A DNA stretch of 64,000 nt from JANPBY01 sp963851405 (GCA_963851405.1 CAWKPB010000001.1:186001-250000), one strand, 5' to 3'. Counted from the stretch's first letter, positions 1 to 9,322 are shown. The notes: generated from the sequence alone by a model not told the origin. Translations and numbers: made by a program.

Positions 1-732
1 GGACAACCCGGCGGCACCGCCACGCTGGATGCCTGCACCCCCACGGAATCCCAGCCCGTTGACGCTGACTGTTCCGGCCAGCGTCAACGCCGCGGTCGTG
101 TCCAGGGCGAGCACGCCACCGGTGGCCCCGTTCCACCCGGCCGCCGTCAACGTCGAGCTGGTGGTGGCCGTCGTGTATTGCGGGACGCGGATGACCTGGA
201 AGGTGCGCTGTCCCGCGCCTGCTGTTGCGGCCGCGGAGACGTAGGAGTTCAGTAACCCCGCCCCGCTGCCCAGACCGGAAACGCCGACGCTTCCGCCACT
301 GACTGTCGAGGTAGCCCGGACGTATTCGTAGGAACCCGACGCGTTGAGCGCGGTGTACCCGGAGGCGGGTGTCGCCGCTGGGGCCCCGTGGCCGTAGGCG
401 TTGGAGTTGGTGGAGTCGAAGTCGGCACCCTGCACCTGGATGACGAGGAGGAGGTCACCCACAGCGATCGTCTCCGCCGCGCCTCTGGGAGCGCCCACGT
501 CAATGCTGCTCGCCCCCGCTGAGGCCGTACCCACGCCTGGGTAGTACGTGTTGACGACACCCCCGAGCGTGCCGCCCGCCCCCGAGCCGCCCGGAGTCGC
601 GCAAAGCCCGGCCGCTCGTGCTGCTGGTGAGGCTAGGAGGGCGAGAGTGCCGAGAACGAGGATGGCCACGGATGACGCGGCGATTCGGGACGTGAGCCGC
701 GCCACCCCAGGACGTCGTGTTGTCGAAAACAT
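1..732 (-). CDS. Partial secreted surface protein, N-terminal 244 residues
   Basis: The reading frame starts at an ATG at 732 and stays open to the left edge, so only the N-terminus is present. The first ~40 residues form a signal peptide: Arg-rich start, then a hydrophobic stretch ending near SPAARA. What follows is Gly/Ala/Thr/Ser-rich, with the segments VVNTYYPG, AVGDLLLVIQVQGADFDSTN, YEYVRATSTVSGG, TFQVIRVPQYTT and NGLGFRGGAG. I recognise this pattern from the N-terminus of large exported proteins of Actinobacteria and other phyla that often continue into DUF11-type repeats; this is from memory. Codon third positions are strongly GC-rich. Function is unknown, probably cell-surface or extracellular. 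Confidence 0.7.
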   Translation of the reverse strand, partial: MFSTTRRPGVARLTSRIAASSVAILVLGTLALLASPAARAAGLCATPGGSGAGGTLGGVVNTYYPGVGTASAGASSIDVGAPRGAAETIAVGDLLLVIQVQGADFDSTNSNAYGHGAPAATPASGYTALNASGSYEYVRATSTVSGGSVGVSGLGSGAGLLNSYVSAAATAGAGQRTFQVIRVPQYTTATTSSTLTAAGWNGATGGVLALDTTAALTLAGTVSVNGLGFRGGAGIQRGGAAGLS

Positions 733-815
733 GGGCTCCGGTCCGGGTTGGTTCCCACGACCCTAGCCAAGCGTCCCTGAGACCTCACGGACCGCCACTC
801 GGAACGAGAACGCAG

Positions 816-1361
816 TTACGGACAGGTGGCTTCGACCGTGCCGGGCGTGGTCTTGGTGGGGTCGCCGCTCGTACCGTCGGAGAACTCGGCCTGCCCGGAG
901 ACGTTCTTCCCGTCGATGGTGAGGAAGCCATCGCCTTGACTGCTCCAACTCACCTTCGGGTCGTCGAAGTTCACGACATCGTCCAACGAGACGTTATCGC
1001 CGTAGGTGGGACCGGTGTCGATCGACAACTGGGTCCCATCCTGGATCCCCGACAGGGAGAAATCGAAATCGTCGTTGCCAGTCGCGTCCGAGCCGATCGC
1101 GCACAGCACCTTCGTGAACGTGTACACCTCACCGCCCACGGTCAGCGTGGCCGACCCGCCGCCGCCCGCCTCCTGGGCGCCCTCGAGGTTCTCGACCAAC
1201 TGACTGGCCGCGGCTTCGGGGTTCTCCGCGAGAGAACTCGGGTCTAACCCCACGGATCCGGGGTCGGTCGTCACCTGTCCCGCATCACTGCCACACCCGG
1301 TCACCGCAAGGGTCAAACCGGTGGCCGTTCCGATCATGAGGGTTCGCACGGCGACTGTCAT
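816..1361 (-). CDS. LpqH-like lipoprotein
   Basis: This 181-residue protein begins MTVAVRTLMIG and has a lipobox LAVTGC with the lipidated Cys at residue 23. It is therefore predicted to be anchored to the outer face of the membrane. The body resembles the mycobacterial LpqH (19-kDa antigen) family: a short acidic linker, ATLTVGGEVYTFTKVLC, a second Cys near the C-terminus (EATCP) and a beta-rich fold. The two mature-part Cys residues probably form a disulfide. The ATG at 1361 was chosen over upstream codons because it places the signal peptide correctly and GGAGG lies about 14 bases upstream. The role of this family is not settled. Confidence 0.7.
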   Translation of the reverse strand: MTVAVRTLMIGTATGLTLAVTGCGSDAGQVTTDPGSVGLDPSSLAENPEAAASQLVENLEGAQEAGGGGSATLTVGGEVYTFTKVLCAIGSDATGNDDFDFSLSGIQDGTQLSIDTGPTYGDNVSLDDVVNFDDPKVSWSSQGDGFLTIDGKNVSGQAEFSDGTSGDPTKTTPGTVEATCP

Positions 1362-1432
1362 GGACACGAGCCTCGCCTCCGATGAATAGGGGCTCATCTG
1401 GAACGTAGCAACGTCCCAGCCGAAGATGCGCG

Positions 1433-1452
1433 CCGATCTGTACACAGATCGG
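1433..1452. promoter_or_regulatory. 9-bp perfect palindrome upstream of the LpqH-like gene
   Basis: CCGATCTGT and ACAGATCGG flank an AC spacer, about 72 bases before the lipoprotein start and just after the stop of the histidine kinase gene. There is no T-tract, so an operator is more likely than a terminator. The binding protein is unknown. Confidence 0.35.
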
Positions 1453-1469
1453 TGACACGAAACGATCGG

Positions 1470-2858
1470 TCAGTCGCCGGTGGGTGGGCTCAGCGGCAGC
1501 CGTACCGCGACGACCGTGCGTCCGGGCTCGGAGTCGATCGAGATCGTGCCATGGTGGCGATCCACGACGATCCGATGGGCGATGTCGAGCCCGAGACCGG
1601 TGCCCTTACCGACGTCCTTGGTGGTGAAGAACGCCTCGAAGGCGCGACCCACGACCTCTGGCGACATTCCCGGGCCGGTATCGGCAATCGTCACCTCGAC
1701 GTCGTCTTCAACGGCTCGCGCCGTGATCCTCAGCGTCCCGCCACCGTCCATGGCGTCGACGGCATTGTCGATCAGGTTGGTCCACACCTGATTGAGTTCG
1801 CCCGCGTAGGACACCACCTCGGGCAGGTCGTCGGCGTAGTCACGCTCCACCACGATCCCCTCGCGCAGCTTGTGCCCGAGGATCAACAGCGTGCTTTCGA
1901 TGCAGCCGGGAATGTCCGTGGGCTGAAGGGAGCCACGATCCATTTGCGAGTACGACTTCACCGCGGCAACGAGCCCGGAGACTCGGCCGGTGGCCTCCTT
2001 CACCTCTTCAAGAAGGGAGAACGTCGTGGCCGAACTCGCCACCCAGTCCAGTCCGGGCTCGAGGCCCTGGGCCGGCAAGAGCTCCGCGGCCCGCTCCAAC
2101 CACGCCACATCGGCGCCCGCCGCTGCAAGCCACGGTCCGAGGACCCAGTCGCGGCCGACCCCATGCGATTCGAGCCAGCCGGAGAGCTCGTCCTCGAGGT
2201 CTGCTTGGGTCAGCGCGTCGACCACTGCGGGCGCCTCAAGCTCTCGACGTAGCGCGTCCAGTCCACGGAACGCATCCGCCGAGATCGCCGCCTCGGCCAG
2301 TCGGCCCAACGAGTCCAGCAGGGCGGCGGTGGAAGATTCAAGGGAGTCCACAGCGCGGGTGGCTGCCGCAGCCGGGTTGTTCAGTTCATGGGCAAGCCCG
2401 GCCGACAGCGTGCCGAGCGTGACCAGGGCATCGCGCTGCCGGGCGCCGGCCTCAATGTTGCGGGCGGTCCGGAACAGACCGCCGATCAGGTGGGGGACCA
2501 CGGGATAACTGGCGATGAGCTCGCGCAGCACGGCGTTTGGGACGACGAGCAGCCGGCCATGACTGCTCGCGCGTCCAGTTCCGAGGTAGGTGGCGTGTTC
2601 ATCCCAGGCGCCGAACGCGCCGGCCCACCGGCCGGGCGATGAGAACCGGCTGACCACAGACTCCTCACCGCCGGACACCTGCAGCATGTCGATCGTGCCT
2701 TCAATGTTGATGAACCAGTTCTGCGACGGCGCCCCGACTTCCCACAGGACTTGACCCGGCTCAAAGGCGATGACCTCGCTCGCGTCGAGCAAGCCCTGCA
2801 GGACGTCGTCCGGCACCCCCTCGAAGAGCTCCAGAGCACGTACGTCCTCGAAGATCAT
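1470..2858 (-). CDS. Histidine kinase with N-terminal cyclic-nucleotide-binding-like domain
   Basis: This is a soluble 462-residue sensor kinase with no membrane segment. Residues ~1-120 look like a cNMP-binding/Crp-like beta barrel (LFEGVPDDVLQGLLDAS, then FEPGQVLWEVGAPSQ). The H-box is LSAGLAHELNNPAAAATRA. A long helical insert follows, then the N-box NQVWTNLIDNAVDAM, G1 DTGPGM, and F/G2 FFTTKDVGKGTGLGL. All catalytic boxes are intact. Its ATG overlaps the stop of the upstream regulator gene as ATGA, so the two are translationally coupled and probably partners. The same frame is open upstream of the ATG, but that part overlaps the upstream gene and does not resemble the family. The signal sensed is unknown; a redox or nucleotide cue is inferred. 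Confidence 0.85.
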   Translation of the reverse strand: MIFEDVRALELFEGVPDDVLQGLLDASEVIAFEPGQVLWEVGAPSQNWFINIEGTIDMLQVSGGEESVVSRFSSPGRWAGAFGAWDEHATYLGTGRASSHGRLLVVPNAVLRELIASYPVVPHLIGGLFRTARNIEAGARQRDALVTLGTLSAGLAHELNNPAAAATRAVDSLESSTAALLDSLGRLAEAAISADAFRGLDALRRELEAPAVVDALTQADLEDELSGWLESHGVGRDWVLGPWLAAAGADVAWLERAAELLPAQGLEPGLDWVASSATTFSLLEEVKEATGRVSGLVAAVKSYSQMDRGSLQPTDIPGCIESTLLILGHKLREGIVVERDYADDLPEVVSYAGELNQVWTNLIDNAVDAMDGGGTLRITARAVEDDVEVTIADTGPGMSPEVVGRAFEAFFTTKDVGKGTGLGLDIAHRIVVDRHHGTISIDSEPGRTVVAVRLPLSPPTGD

Positions 2859-4525
2859 CAGATGGTCGCCAGGTAGCGGTGCACCAGGTGCACGGCCATG
2901 GCTCCTTCGCCGACGGCCGAGGCGACCCGCTTCATCGAGTCCAGCCGTACGTCGCCCGCGGCGAAGATCCCGGGCGAGCTCGTCTCCAAAGCCAATGGAG
3001 TCCGCCCCGGCAGGGGCCACTTCACTGCCTGCTCCGAGGCCAACAGCTCCTGGCCGGTGATGATGAAGCCGTGCGCATCGCACGCGACTTCCTCCCCCAA
3101 CCACTGGGTGCGCGGCGCCGCGCCGATGAAGATGAACAGCCAGCTGGTGAGCACCTCTTCCTCCACCCCGCTATCCCGATCGACCAGCGTGATCGCCTCC
3201 AGATGGCCATCACCGCGACCCGCGGCAACCTGACTGCGAAGGCGTACCTCCACGTTGGTCGCAGCGTTGATCCGGTCCACGAGGTATTGCGACATCGACT
3301 CCTCAAGGCTTGAGCCACGCACCAGCATCACCACGCGCTTGGCGTGGTGAGCCAGGTTGAGCGCGGCCTGGCCTGCGGAGTTCGCGGCGCCCACGACGTA
3401 CACCTCGTCGCCCTCGCACTGGCTGGCCTCGCTGGCGGTGGCGCCGTAGTAGACCCCGCGCCCCGCGAGCTCGTCGATACCCGGGGCCTCGAGCCGGCGG
3501 TAAGACACCCCGGAAGCGACGATGACGGCTCGCGCCTCGATCTCGGTGGCCCCGCTCAGCACGACTGCGTAGACGGGACCACGTGCCTCGACCTTCTCCA
3601 CGTCACGGGTCAGCACCATCTCTGCGCCGAAACGCGATACCTGAGCCACCGCGCGCTGGGTGAGATCCGCACCGGAAAGGCCCTTGGGAAATCCCAGGTA
3701 GTTCTCGATCGCTGCGCTCTGGCCGGCCTGACCGCCCGGCGCCTCGCGCTCGACGATGACAGTCGCCAGACCCTCCGAGGCGGCGTAGACCGCGGCGGCA
3801 AGTCCGGCCGGGCCTCCGCCGATGATGCACACGTCGTACAGCGGTTGCTCGGCCGTCGTCCGCAGACCTAGGGCCGTCGCGAGGTCATACGTGGAGGGCG
3901 CCGACAATGCCTCGCCCTCTGGAATCAACACCAAAGGAAGCGCGGCTGGGTCGGTGCCCGCCTCGGCGAGCTCGCTGAGGCGCTTTCCCTCCGCGTCACG
4001 CTCGACGTCGTACCACCGGTACGGCACGTGGTTGCGAGCGAGAAACGTCTTGATCTCGTGACTGCGCTCCGACCAGCGGTGCCCCACGACCCGGATGTCG
4101 TTGGTGTGGTCGGGGTTCGCCTGCACCCAGTCGCCCAGCAGGTCGTCGATGACGGGGTAGAGATGCTCCTCGGGCGGATCCCACGGTTTCATCAGGTAGT
4201 GGTCGAGCCCGATGTCGTTGATCGCCCGGATGGCGACGTCGGTGTCGGCGTAGGCCGTGAGCAACAACAACTTGGCGCCCGGCGCGTGGAACCGCGAACG
4301 GCCGAGCATCTCGATGCCCGTCATGTCGGGCATGCGCTGGTCTGAGGCGATCAGCGCAACGCGCCGATCGCGCAGCGCCAGTTCCGCGAGGACCTCGAGC
4401 GCCTCAGAGCCCGACGTCGCACGCACGATCCGATACTCGGCGCCGTAGCGCGCCCTGAGATCTCGGGTGATCGCTGCCGAGACGGCGGGATCGTCGTCAA
4501 CGGTCAGGATGGTCGGCTTGGGCAT
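2858..4525 (-). CDS. Response regulator fused to thioredoxin-reductase-like flavoenzyme
   Basis: A 555-residue fusion. Residues 1-130 are a receiver domain (ILTVDDDPAVS, phosphoacceptor Asp in ASDQRMPDM, MKPW near its end). Residues ~140-215 look like a glutaredoxin fold without the CxxC (GHRWSERSHEIKTFLARN, VPYRWYDVE). Residues ~230-555 form an FAD/NAD(P) oxidoreductase of the TrxB family (VCIIGGGPAGLAAAVYAASE, AANSAGQAALNLA, GIFAAGDVRLDS). Where TrxB has CATC, this protein has YGATASEASQC, so the classical redox-active pair is incomplete. GGAGG precedes the ATG. It is coupled to the downstream histidine kinase, which suggests that phosphorylation controls a flavoenzyme rather than transcription. 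Fusions of this kind are known by annotation; their physiology is poorly defined. Confidence 0.85.
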   Translation of the reverse strand: MPKPTILTVDDDPAVSAAITRDLRARYGAEYRIVRATSGSEALEVLAELALRDRRVALIASDQRMPDMTGIEMLGRSRFHAPGAKLLLLTAYADTDVAIRAINDIGLDHYLMKPWDPPEEHLYPVIDDLLGDWVQANPDHTNDIRVVGHRWSERSHEIKTFLARNHVPYRWYDVERDAEGKRLSELAEAGTDPAALPLVLIPEGEALSAPSTYDLATALGLRTTAEQPLYDVCIIGGGPAGLAAAVYAASEGLATVIVEREAPGGQAGQSAAIENYLGFPKGLSGADLTQRAVAQVSRFGAEMVLTRDVEKVEARGPVYAVVLSGATEIEARAVIVASGVSYRRLEAPGIDELAGRGVYYGATASEASQCEGDEVYVVGAANSAGQAALNLAHHAKRVVMLVRGSSLEESMSQYLVDRINAATNVEVRLRSQVAAGRGDGHLEAITLVDRDSGVEEEVLTSWLFIFIGAAPRTQWLGEEVACDAHGFIITGQELLASEQAVKWPLPGRTPLALETSSPGIFAAGDVRLDSMKRVASAVGEGAMAVHLVHRYLATI

Positions 4526-4548
4526 CGAGGGGTCCTCCGAGACCTAGA

Positions 4549-4600
4549 TCAGCGAGGCGGTCCTCGAGTGCCTGATTCGGCCTCGGGAGAGCCTCGCTGA
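4549..4600 (-). terminator. Inverted repeat after the BBE oxidase gene
   Basis: TCAGCGAGGC (4549-4558) and GCCTCGCTGA (4591-4600) are perfect 10-bp arms. They lie between the start of the regulator fusion and the stop of the BBE oxidase gene. The loop is long (32 bases) and there is no T-run, so this is a weak candidate terminator. Confidence 0.3.
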
Positions 4601-4633
4601 CCTTACTGCGGAGCGCCTTCGAGCAAGGGCGAC

Positions 4634-6040
4634 CTAGCCCGTGGGCTTGATGTTCTGGTTGATGTGGAACAGGTTGTGCGGGTCGTAGCTGCCCTTGATC
4701 TTGGCCAGGCGGTCGTAGTTGCCGCGGTACGCAGCGCGTAGCCGCTCTTGGCCCTCTTCCATCATGAAGTTGATGTAGGCCCCGCCCGCGGATGTCGGGT
4801 GCAGCGCCTCCCAGTAGTCCTTGCACCACGTGGTGATCGCCTCGTTGTTGGCGGGATCTGGATCGACGCCCACGATGACGCCGGCCCACCCGCCGTTGCG
4901 GTAGGCGAAGGGGGTGGCCTGCGCGCTGACGCGCGCGGATGCGCCGTCGATCGGGTAGAGGTGCATGGTGGAGTGTCCGGTCGGCAGCTGCGCCGAAAAC
5001 TCGACGTGGGCCTCGATCGCCTTGTCGGTGATCTCCTCGAAGAAGTCGGCCCGCCAGTACCACTGCAGTCCGGCCGGGTACAGCGCATCGAACGCCGTCG
5101 TGAGGATGTTGTAGGGCATCTCTTGGATGCCCATCACCAGCGGCGAGCCGAACGTTTTGATCGGTTCGAGCACCTCGTCGGCCTTGTCGTGCGGCCCGGA
5201 GTAGCACCACACGATCGCGCACGACTTGCGTCCCCACAGCTCCTCAGGGAACGGCGGCGCCGGCGGGATCGTGAGCACGCCGAGCCAGCCGCTCAGATCC
5301 TCGGGCAGGGTCGGCTGGACCTCGCGATACCAGCGCATCACCTCGGCGGTGTCGGCCAGGTCGTAGAGCACCGGGCCGCCGATGATGATGCCGTTCTCGC
5401 CGATCTGGTGGCAGTGGAAGGTGAACGAGGTGACGACGCCGAAGTTGCCGCCGCCGCCACGCAGGGCCCAGAACAGGTCGGGGTGCGACTTCTCGCTGGC
5501 CGTGACGAAGCTGCCGTCGGCGAGCACCACGTCGGCGGAGAGGAGGTTGTCGACGGTGAGTCCGAAGCGACGCCCGAGGTAGCCGGCGACGCCGCCGCCG
5601 AGGGTCAGCCCGGCGACACCGGTGGACCCGATGAAGCCGGAGGGGGTGGCCATGCCGAACGGGACGGTCGCGTGGTCGACGTCGGCCCAGGTGCAGCCTG
5701 CGTCGACTCGGACCGTTCCGCCGTCCGGGGAGGGCGTGACGCTCTTCATGGCAGACAGGTCGATGACCAGCGCGTCGTCCCAGACGCCGAGACCGGCAGC
5801 GTTGTGGCCGCCGCCGCGAACGGCGAGCTCGATGTCGTGATCGCGGGCGAAGGCCACGCAGGCCCGTACGTCGGCCGCGTCGCGGCAGCGCACGATCGCC
5901 GCGGGATGGTGGTCGATCATCCCGTTGTAGACGGCGCGCGCCTCGTCGTACTCAGCGTGGCCGGGAAGGATGATCTCGCCGCGCAAGGCGGGAGCGAGTT
6001 CGTCGTAGACGGTCGATGCAGCGGCTGTGTCGGTGGACAT
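4634..6040 (-). CDS. FAD-linked oxidase, BBE family
   Basis: This 468-residue protein has the PCMH-type FAD domain at residues ~35-210. It contains RGGGHNAAG, whose His is the expected 8-alpha covalent FAD site, and TLGGGVAGYLGRRFGLTVDN. The usual berberine-bridge C-terminus is present (NLFHINQNIKPTG). The loop that carries a second FAD-linking Cys in bicovalent members reads GSTGVAGLTLGGG, with no Cys, so a single covalent link is predicted. There is no signal peptide. GAGGAGT precedes the ATG. The family oxidises sugars, alkaloids or polyketide intermediates; the substrate here is unknown. The AfsR-like regulator gene directly upstream on the same strand may control it. Confidence 0.85.
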   Translation of the reverse strand: MSTDTAAASTVYDELAPALRGEIILPGHAEYDEARAVYNGMIDHHPAAIVRCRDAADVRACVAFARDHDIELAVRGGGHNAAGLGVWDDALVIDLSAMKSVTPSPDGGTVRVDAGCTWADVDHATVPFGMATPSGFIGSTGVAGLTLGGGVAGYLGRRFGLTVDNLLSADVVLADGSFVTASEKSHPDLFWALRGGGGNFGVVTSFTFHCHQIGENGIIIGGPVLYDLADTAEVMRWYREVQPTLPEDLSGWLGVLTIPPAPPFPEELWGRKSCAIVWCYSGPHDKADEVLEPIKTFGSPLVMGIQEMPYNILTTAFDALYPAGLQWYWRADFFEEITDKAIEAHVEFSAQLPTGHSTMHLYPIDGASARVSAQATPFAYRNGGWAGVIVGVDPDPANNEAITTWCKDYWEALHPTSAGGAYINFMMEEGQERLRAAYRGNYDRLAKIKGSYDPHNLFHINQNIKPTG

Positions 6041-6117
6041 AGAGAGGACTCCTCGAAGGATCGGGGGGACGAACGTGACGACCGTACGAACGGGTGCGTT
6101 CGCCAGACGTTCGGACC

Positions 6118-9100
6118 TCAGGGTGCGACCGGGACGTTCGGCGAACGGCCGGGCGGGGCAGCCAAGTCGGCGGCGCAGCGCCGCTCGAGGCCGACGCTGT
6201 GCTGGGCGCGCGCCGACTCCACCGCCAGGGTCAGCAACTCCTCCCGCTTGGCGCCCTCCGCCTGGGCGGCCTTCTGCCGCAGCAGCTCGGGCACCCACCA
6301 GGGCTCGCCGTGTTGCTCAGCCGAGGCGAGCCCCTCCTCGAGAGCCGCCAGCGCGTCCCCCCAGCGCCCGGCCCCGGACAGCGTCTGCGCGAGCAGACTC
6401 AACCAGTACGGCATCCGCGCGTGAGCGCTCTGAGCCTTCAGGTTCGCCAGGCCGGTCTCGATGAGCGCCACGCCAGCCGAGCCGCCTGTGGCCCAGCCCT
6501 CGAGGATCCGCCCCCAGTCCTCGTAGTAGGAGAACTGATAGCGGGCGCACAACGCCCGCACCGAGGTAGCCACCTCGAGGCACGCCTCGACGTCGCCGAG
6601 CAGCTGCCGGGTGATCGCCTCGTAGGCCAGCGCCACCGCGACGCTGTAGCGATGGCCGATCTGCTTGGCCGAGGTGGAGGCGGCGGTGGCCAGCTCGCAG
6701 GCCCGGGACTCGTCGCCGCACGTCCACGCGGCGTGCGCCCACCAGGCCATCACGTGGACGCTGGCGTGCGTGCCCACGCTCAGGGTGTCCCCCTCGTTGA
6801 TGGTGCTCGCGATCTGGAAGTGCTTCTCCGACAGCGCGGGTGAGCCGCCGTGCAAGGCCGATCCGCCGAGCGAGAAGTGCGCCTGGCCAAACTCCCGGTC
6901 GCCCGGGCTCACTCGCGCGACCGCCTGCTCGGCGATGCGCCGGGAGTCCGCGATCCGGCCCTCGACGAACCGTGAGGCCCACAGCCCGACCATCGCGGTG
7001 AGCGCGCGGGTGTCCTCCCCGAGGTTGTCGGCAAGCTCCAAGGCGCGCTCGAGGGCTTCGCGTACCAACGGCGAGGAGTAGCCGTACCGCGCGTTGAGGG
7101 GCGGGATGGCGAGCTCGAGCAGGATCAGCTCCTGCTCGTCCCGGCTGCGCCCCGGCGGCAAGGTGGCCAGCACCTGCCGGGCAGAGCTGAGCAGCGAGAC
7201 CGCCTCCTCGTGGGCGAACATCGCGGCGGCCACTTCCGCGCCCTGCCGGTAGAAGCGCAGCGCGCGCTCCGGGTTTCCGGCTAGGCGGTACTGCTCGGCC
7301 ACCTGGGCGGCGACACCGTCGAGGTTTCCCGCCCAGAGCAGCTCCAGCGCCTGGCCCAGGCGCCGGTGCAGGAGCCAGCGTCGGGGTTCGCTGACCGACG
7401 CGTACGCCGCCTCGCGCATCAGGTCGTGGGTGAAGTCATAGCTGGTGCCCACGCCGCGGATGATCCGCTGCCGCCACAGCTCGTCCACCGCCGTCACGAC
7501 GCCCTCGGCCGGCAGCTCGCTCGCCTCGACCAGGAGCGGGATCGTGAAGTCGCGACCCACGGCGGCGGCCAAGCCGGCAACCTCGCGGGCGATGGGGCTG
7601 GTCTGCTGGATGCGCCGGGGCAGGATCTCCATCCACCCCAACGGCGGCGCGCAGCCCTCCGACAGGTCGAGATGAGACGAGCGCGCCGCTTCCACGACGT
7701 AAAGCGGGAACCCGCCAGTCGCGTCGTAGAGCAGGGCGGCCGCATCCCCCTCCGGGACCTGACCGGTCAGCTCGCCCGCGAGGGTCGCGGTGTCGGCGGC
7801 GCCCAGCGGCAGGAGGTCGACCTCCGCGAGCAGGCCCTCGTCGCGGACTCGCGCCACCCACGCATCCAGGGGCGTTTCCTCTGTCGTGTCGGACGGGCGG
7901 GTCGTGGCGACCAACAGCAGCCGCGCGTCCGGCGCGACGTTGAGCAGGAACCGGACGAAACTGAGCGTGTCGGGGTCTGACCACTGAGCGTTGTCGAGCA
8001 CCAGCAGGACTGGGCGTGAGGTGGCGAGCAAGGCCCGGGCCAGTCCCTCGAAGAACCGGGGTCGCTGCCACACGTCGTGCGCCGCCGCGTTCGATGACCC
8101 TCCGCCTGCCCCGCCGCCGCTGCTGGCTCGCGAGCCGACGGGGACGAGCCGGTCGGCCTCGTCGCGCCAGACCTGGTCGAGCAGGCTGCGCGCCGACAGC
8201 AGCGCCGGGTTGCGCAGCCAGTCCGCCACGGGCGCCAACGACAGCCGACCGCTCGTGTCGAAGCAGCTGGTGATGCCAACAACCGCATCCTCGTGCCGAG
8301 CCAGCGCCTCGAGCTCGGCCACGAGCCGTGACTTCCCGACCCCGGCGCCGCCGCGCACCATGACGACCCCGGCGCGTCCGGCGCAGGCCCCGCGCCAGGC
8401 CTGGGCCAGCTGGTCGAGCTCGCCCGCGCGCCCGACGAGCGGGGCGCGGGCCGGGGGGCGCTCGCCCGAGGCCTTAGTCGGTGCGTCGGGTGCTGTCGTG
8501 GAGCCCCTCAGCCGGGCCAGCGCCCGCGCGGTCTCCGGCGCGGGCACGATCCCGAGGTCGCGCTCGAGCAGGCCGGCCAGCTGGTGGTAGGTGCTGACGG
8601 CGCCGGCGCGGTCACCGCCCTCCGCCTGCAGCTGCATCAGGGTGCGGTAGGCCGCCTCGTCGTAGCGCTCAATGGTCAGGCGGCGACGAGTGGCCGCAAG
8701 GGCGACGTCCGACCGACCGGTGGCCACGCCGGCCTGGCAGACCAGGTCGCACAGCGCCGAGCAGCGGTCCTGGATCTCCTCGCGCAGCTCGACCAGCCAC
8801 TCTTCGTCGAGGCCGGGCAACAGCGGGCCGCCGTACTGGTCGAGCGCGGCCTGGCCGTGGGCGATCACGCCGCGCTCGTCGTCGGAGGTGTCGGAGGTGG
8901 TCGCGGCCCCCGACTCCCGAAGGAACGTGGCCAGGTCGATCTCGTGCACGCCCCGGTCGTGCCAGCACAGCTGCGTGGAGGTCACCTCGAGCGAGTCGTC
9001 GTCCTTGCCGAGCACGTCGCGTAGGTCGTGCAGCTCGCGCCGCAGGTTCGTCAGTGCCTGGGAGTCGCCCGAATCGGGCCAGAACAGGCCGGCGATCATG

Positions 9101-9234
9101 GCGCGGTCCTGCGGGCGTCCAGTGCGCGCGATGAGGAGGGCAAGCAGGGCGATCGTGCGAGAAGACCGGGTACGGATACGTCCCGACCTCGCATCGACCA
9201 CGGCCTGCGAACCGAGCAGGCTGATCATCAGCAT
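6118..9234 (-). CDS. AfsR/SARP-like transcriptional regulator with AAA and TPR domains
   Basis: A ~1038-residue regulator. Residues 1-90 resemble an OmpR-type winged helix (LFWPDSGDSQALTNLRRELH). Residues ~95-245 form a bacterial transcriptional activation domain rich in helical repeats. An ATPase follows: Walker A GGAGVGKSRLVAEL, Walker B PVLLVLDNAQWSD. The last ~450 residues are TPR-like helical repeats. There is no C-terminal LuxR helix-turn-helix, so DNA binding must come from the N-terminus. Two ATGs (9234 and 9228) are equally plausible starts; the longer open frame upstream does not resemble the family. Relatives activate secondary metabolism or respond to small ligands. Its position before the BBE oxidase suggests that gene as a target. 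Confidence 0.8.
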   Translation of the reverse strand: MLMISLLGSQAVVDARSGRIRTRSSRTIALLALLIARTGRPQDRAMIAGLFWPDSGDSQALTNLRRELHDLRDVLGKDDDSLEVTSTQLCWHDRGVHEIDLATFLRESGAATTSDTSDDERGVIAHGQAALDQYGGPLLPGLDEEWLVELREEIQDRCSALCDLVCQAGVATGRSDVALAATRRRLTIERYDEAAYRTLMQLQAEGGDRAGAVSTYHQLAGLLERDLGIVPAPETARALARLRGSTTAPDAPTKASGERPPARAPLVGRAGELDQLAQAWRGACAGRAGVVMVRGGAGVGKSRLVAELEALARHEDAVVGITSCFDTSGRLSLAPVADWLRNPALLSARSLLDQVWRDEADRLVPVGSRASSGGGAGGGSSNAAAHDVWQRPRFFEGLARALLATSRPVLLVLDNAQWSDPDTLSFVRFLLNVAPDARLLLVATTRPSDTTEETPLDAWVARVRDEGLLAEVDLLPLGAADTATLAGELTGQVPEGDAAALLYDATGGFPLYVVEAARSSHLDLSEGCAPPLGWMEILPRRIQQTSPIAREVAGLAAAVGRDFTIPLLVEASELPAEGVVTAVDELWRQRIIRGVGTSYDFTHDLMREAAYASVSEPRRWLLHRRLGQALELLWAGNLDGVAAQVAEQYRLAGNPERALRFYRQGAEVAAAMFAHEEAVSLLSSARQVLATLPPGRSRDEQELILLELAIPPLNARYGYSSPLVREALERALELADNLGEDTRALTAMVGLWASRFVEGRIADSRRIAEQAVARVSPGDREFGQAHFSLGGSALHGGSPALSEKHFQIASTINEGDTLSVGTHASVHVMAWWAHAAWTCGDESRACELATAASTSAKQIGHRYSVAVALAYEAITRQLLGDVEACLEVATSVRALCARYQFSYYEDWGRILEGWATGGSAGVALIETGLANLKAQSAHARMPYWLSLLAQTLSGAGRWGDALAALEEGLASAEQHGEPWWVPELLRQKAAQAEGAKREELLTLAVESARAQHSVGLERRCAADLAAPPGRSPNVPVAP

Positions 9235-9322
9235 CACGACGACCCTAGCCGCGCCACCGGGATCTCGTTCCCCGATCCGGAAGTCGGCAGACGGTACCCG
9301 GGCACGGTCGTACCACGCTCGG

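Noticed and set aside
4748..6424. 558-codon open frame on the plus strand
   Set aside because: Antisense to the BBE oxidase and the end of the AfsR-like gene; Arg/Gly/Val-rich composition and no motifs.
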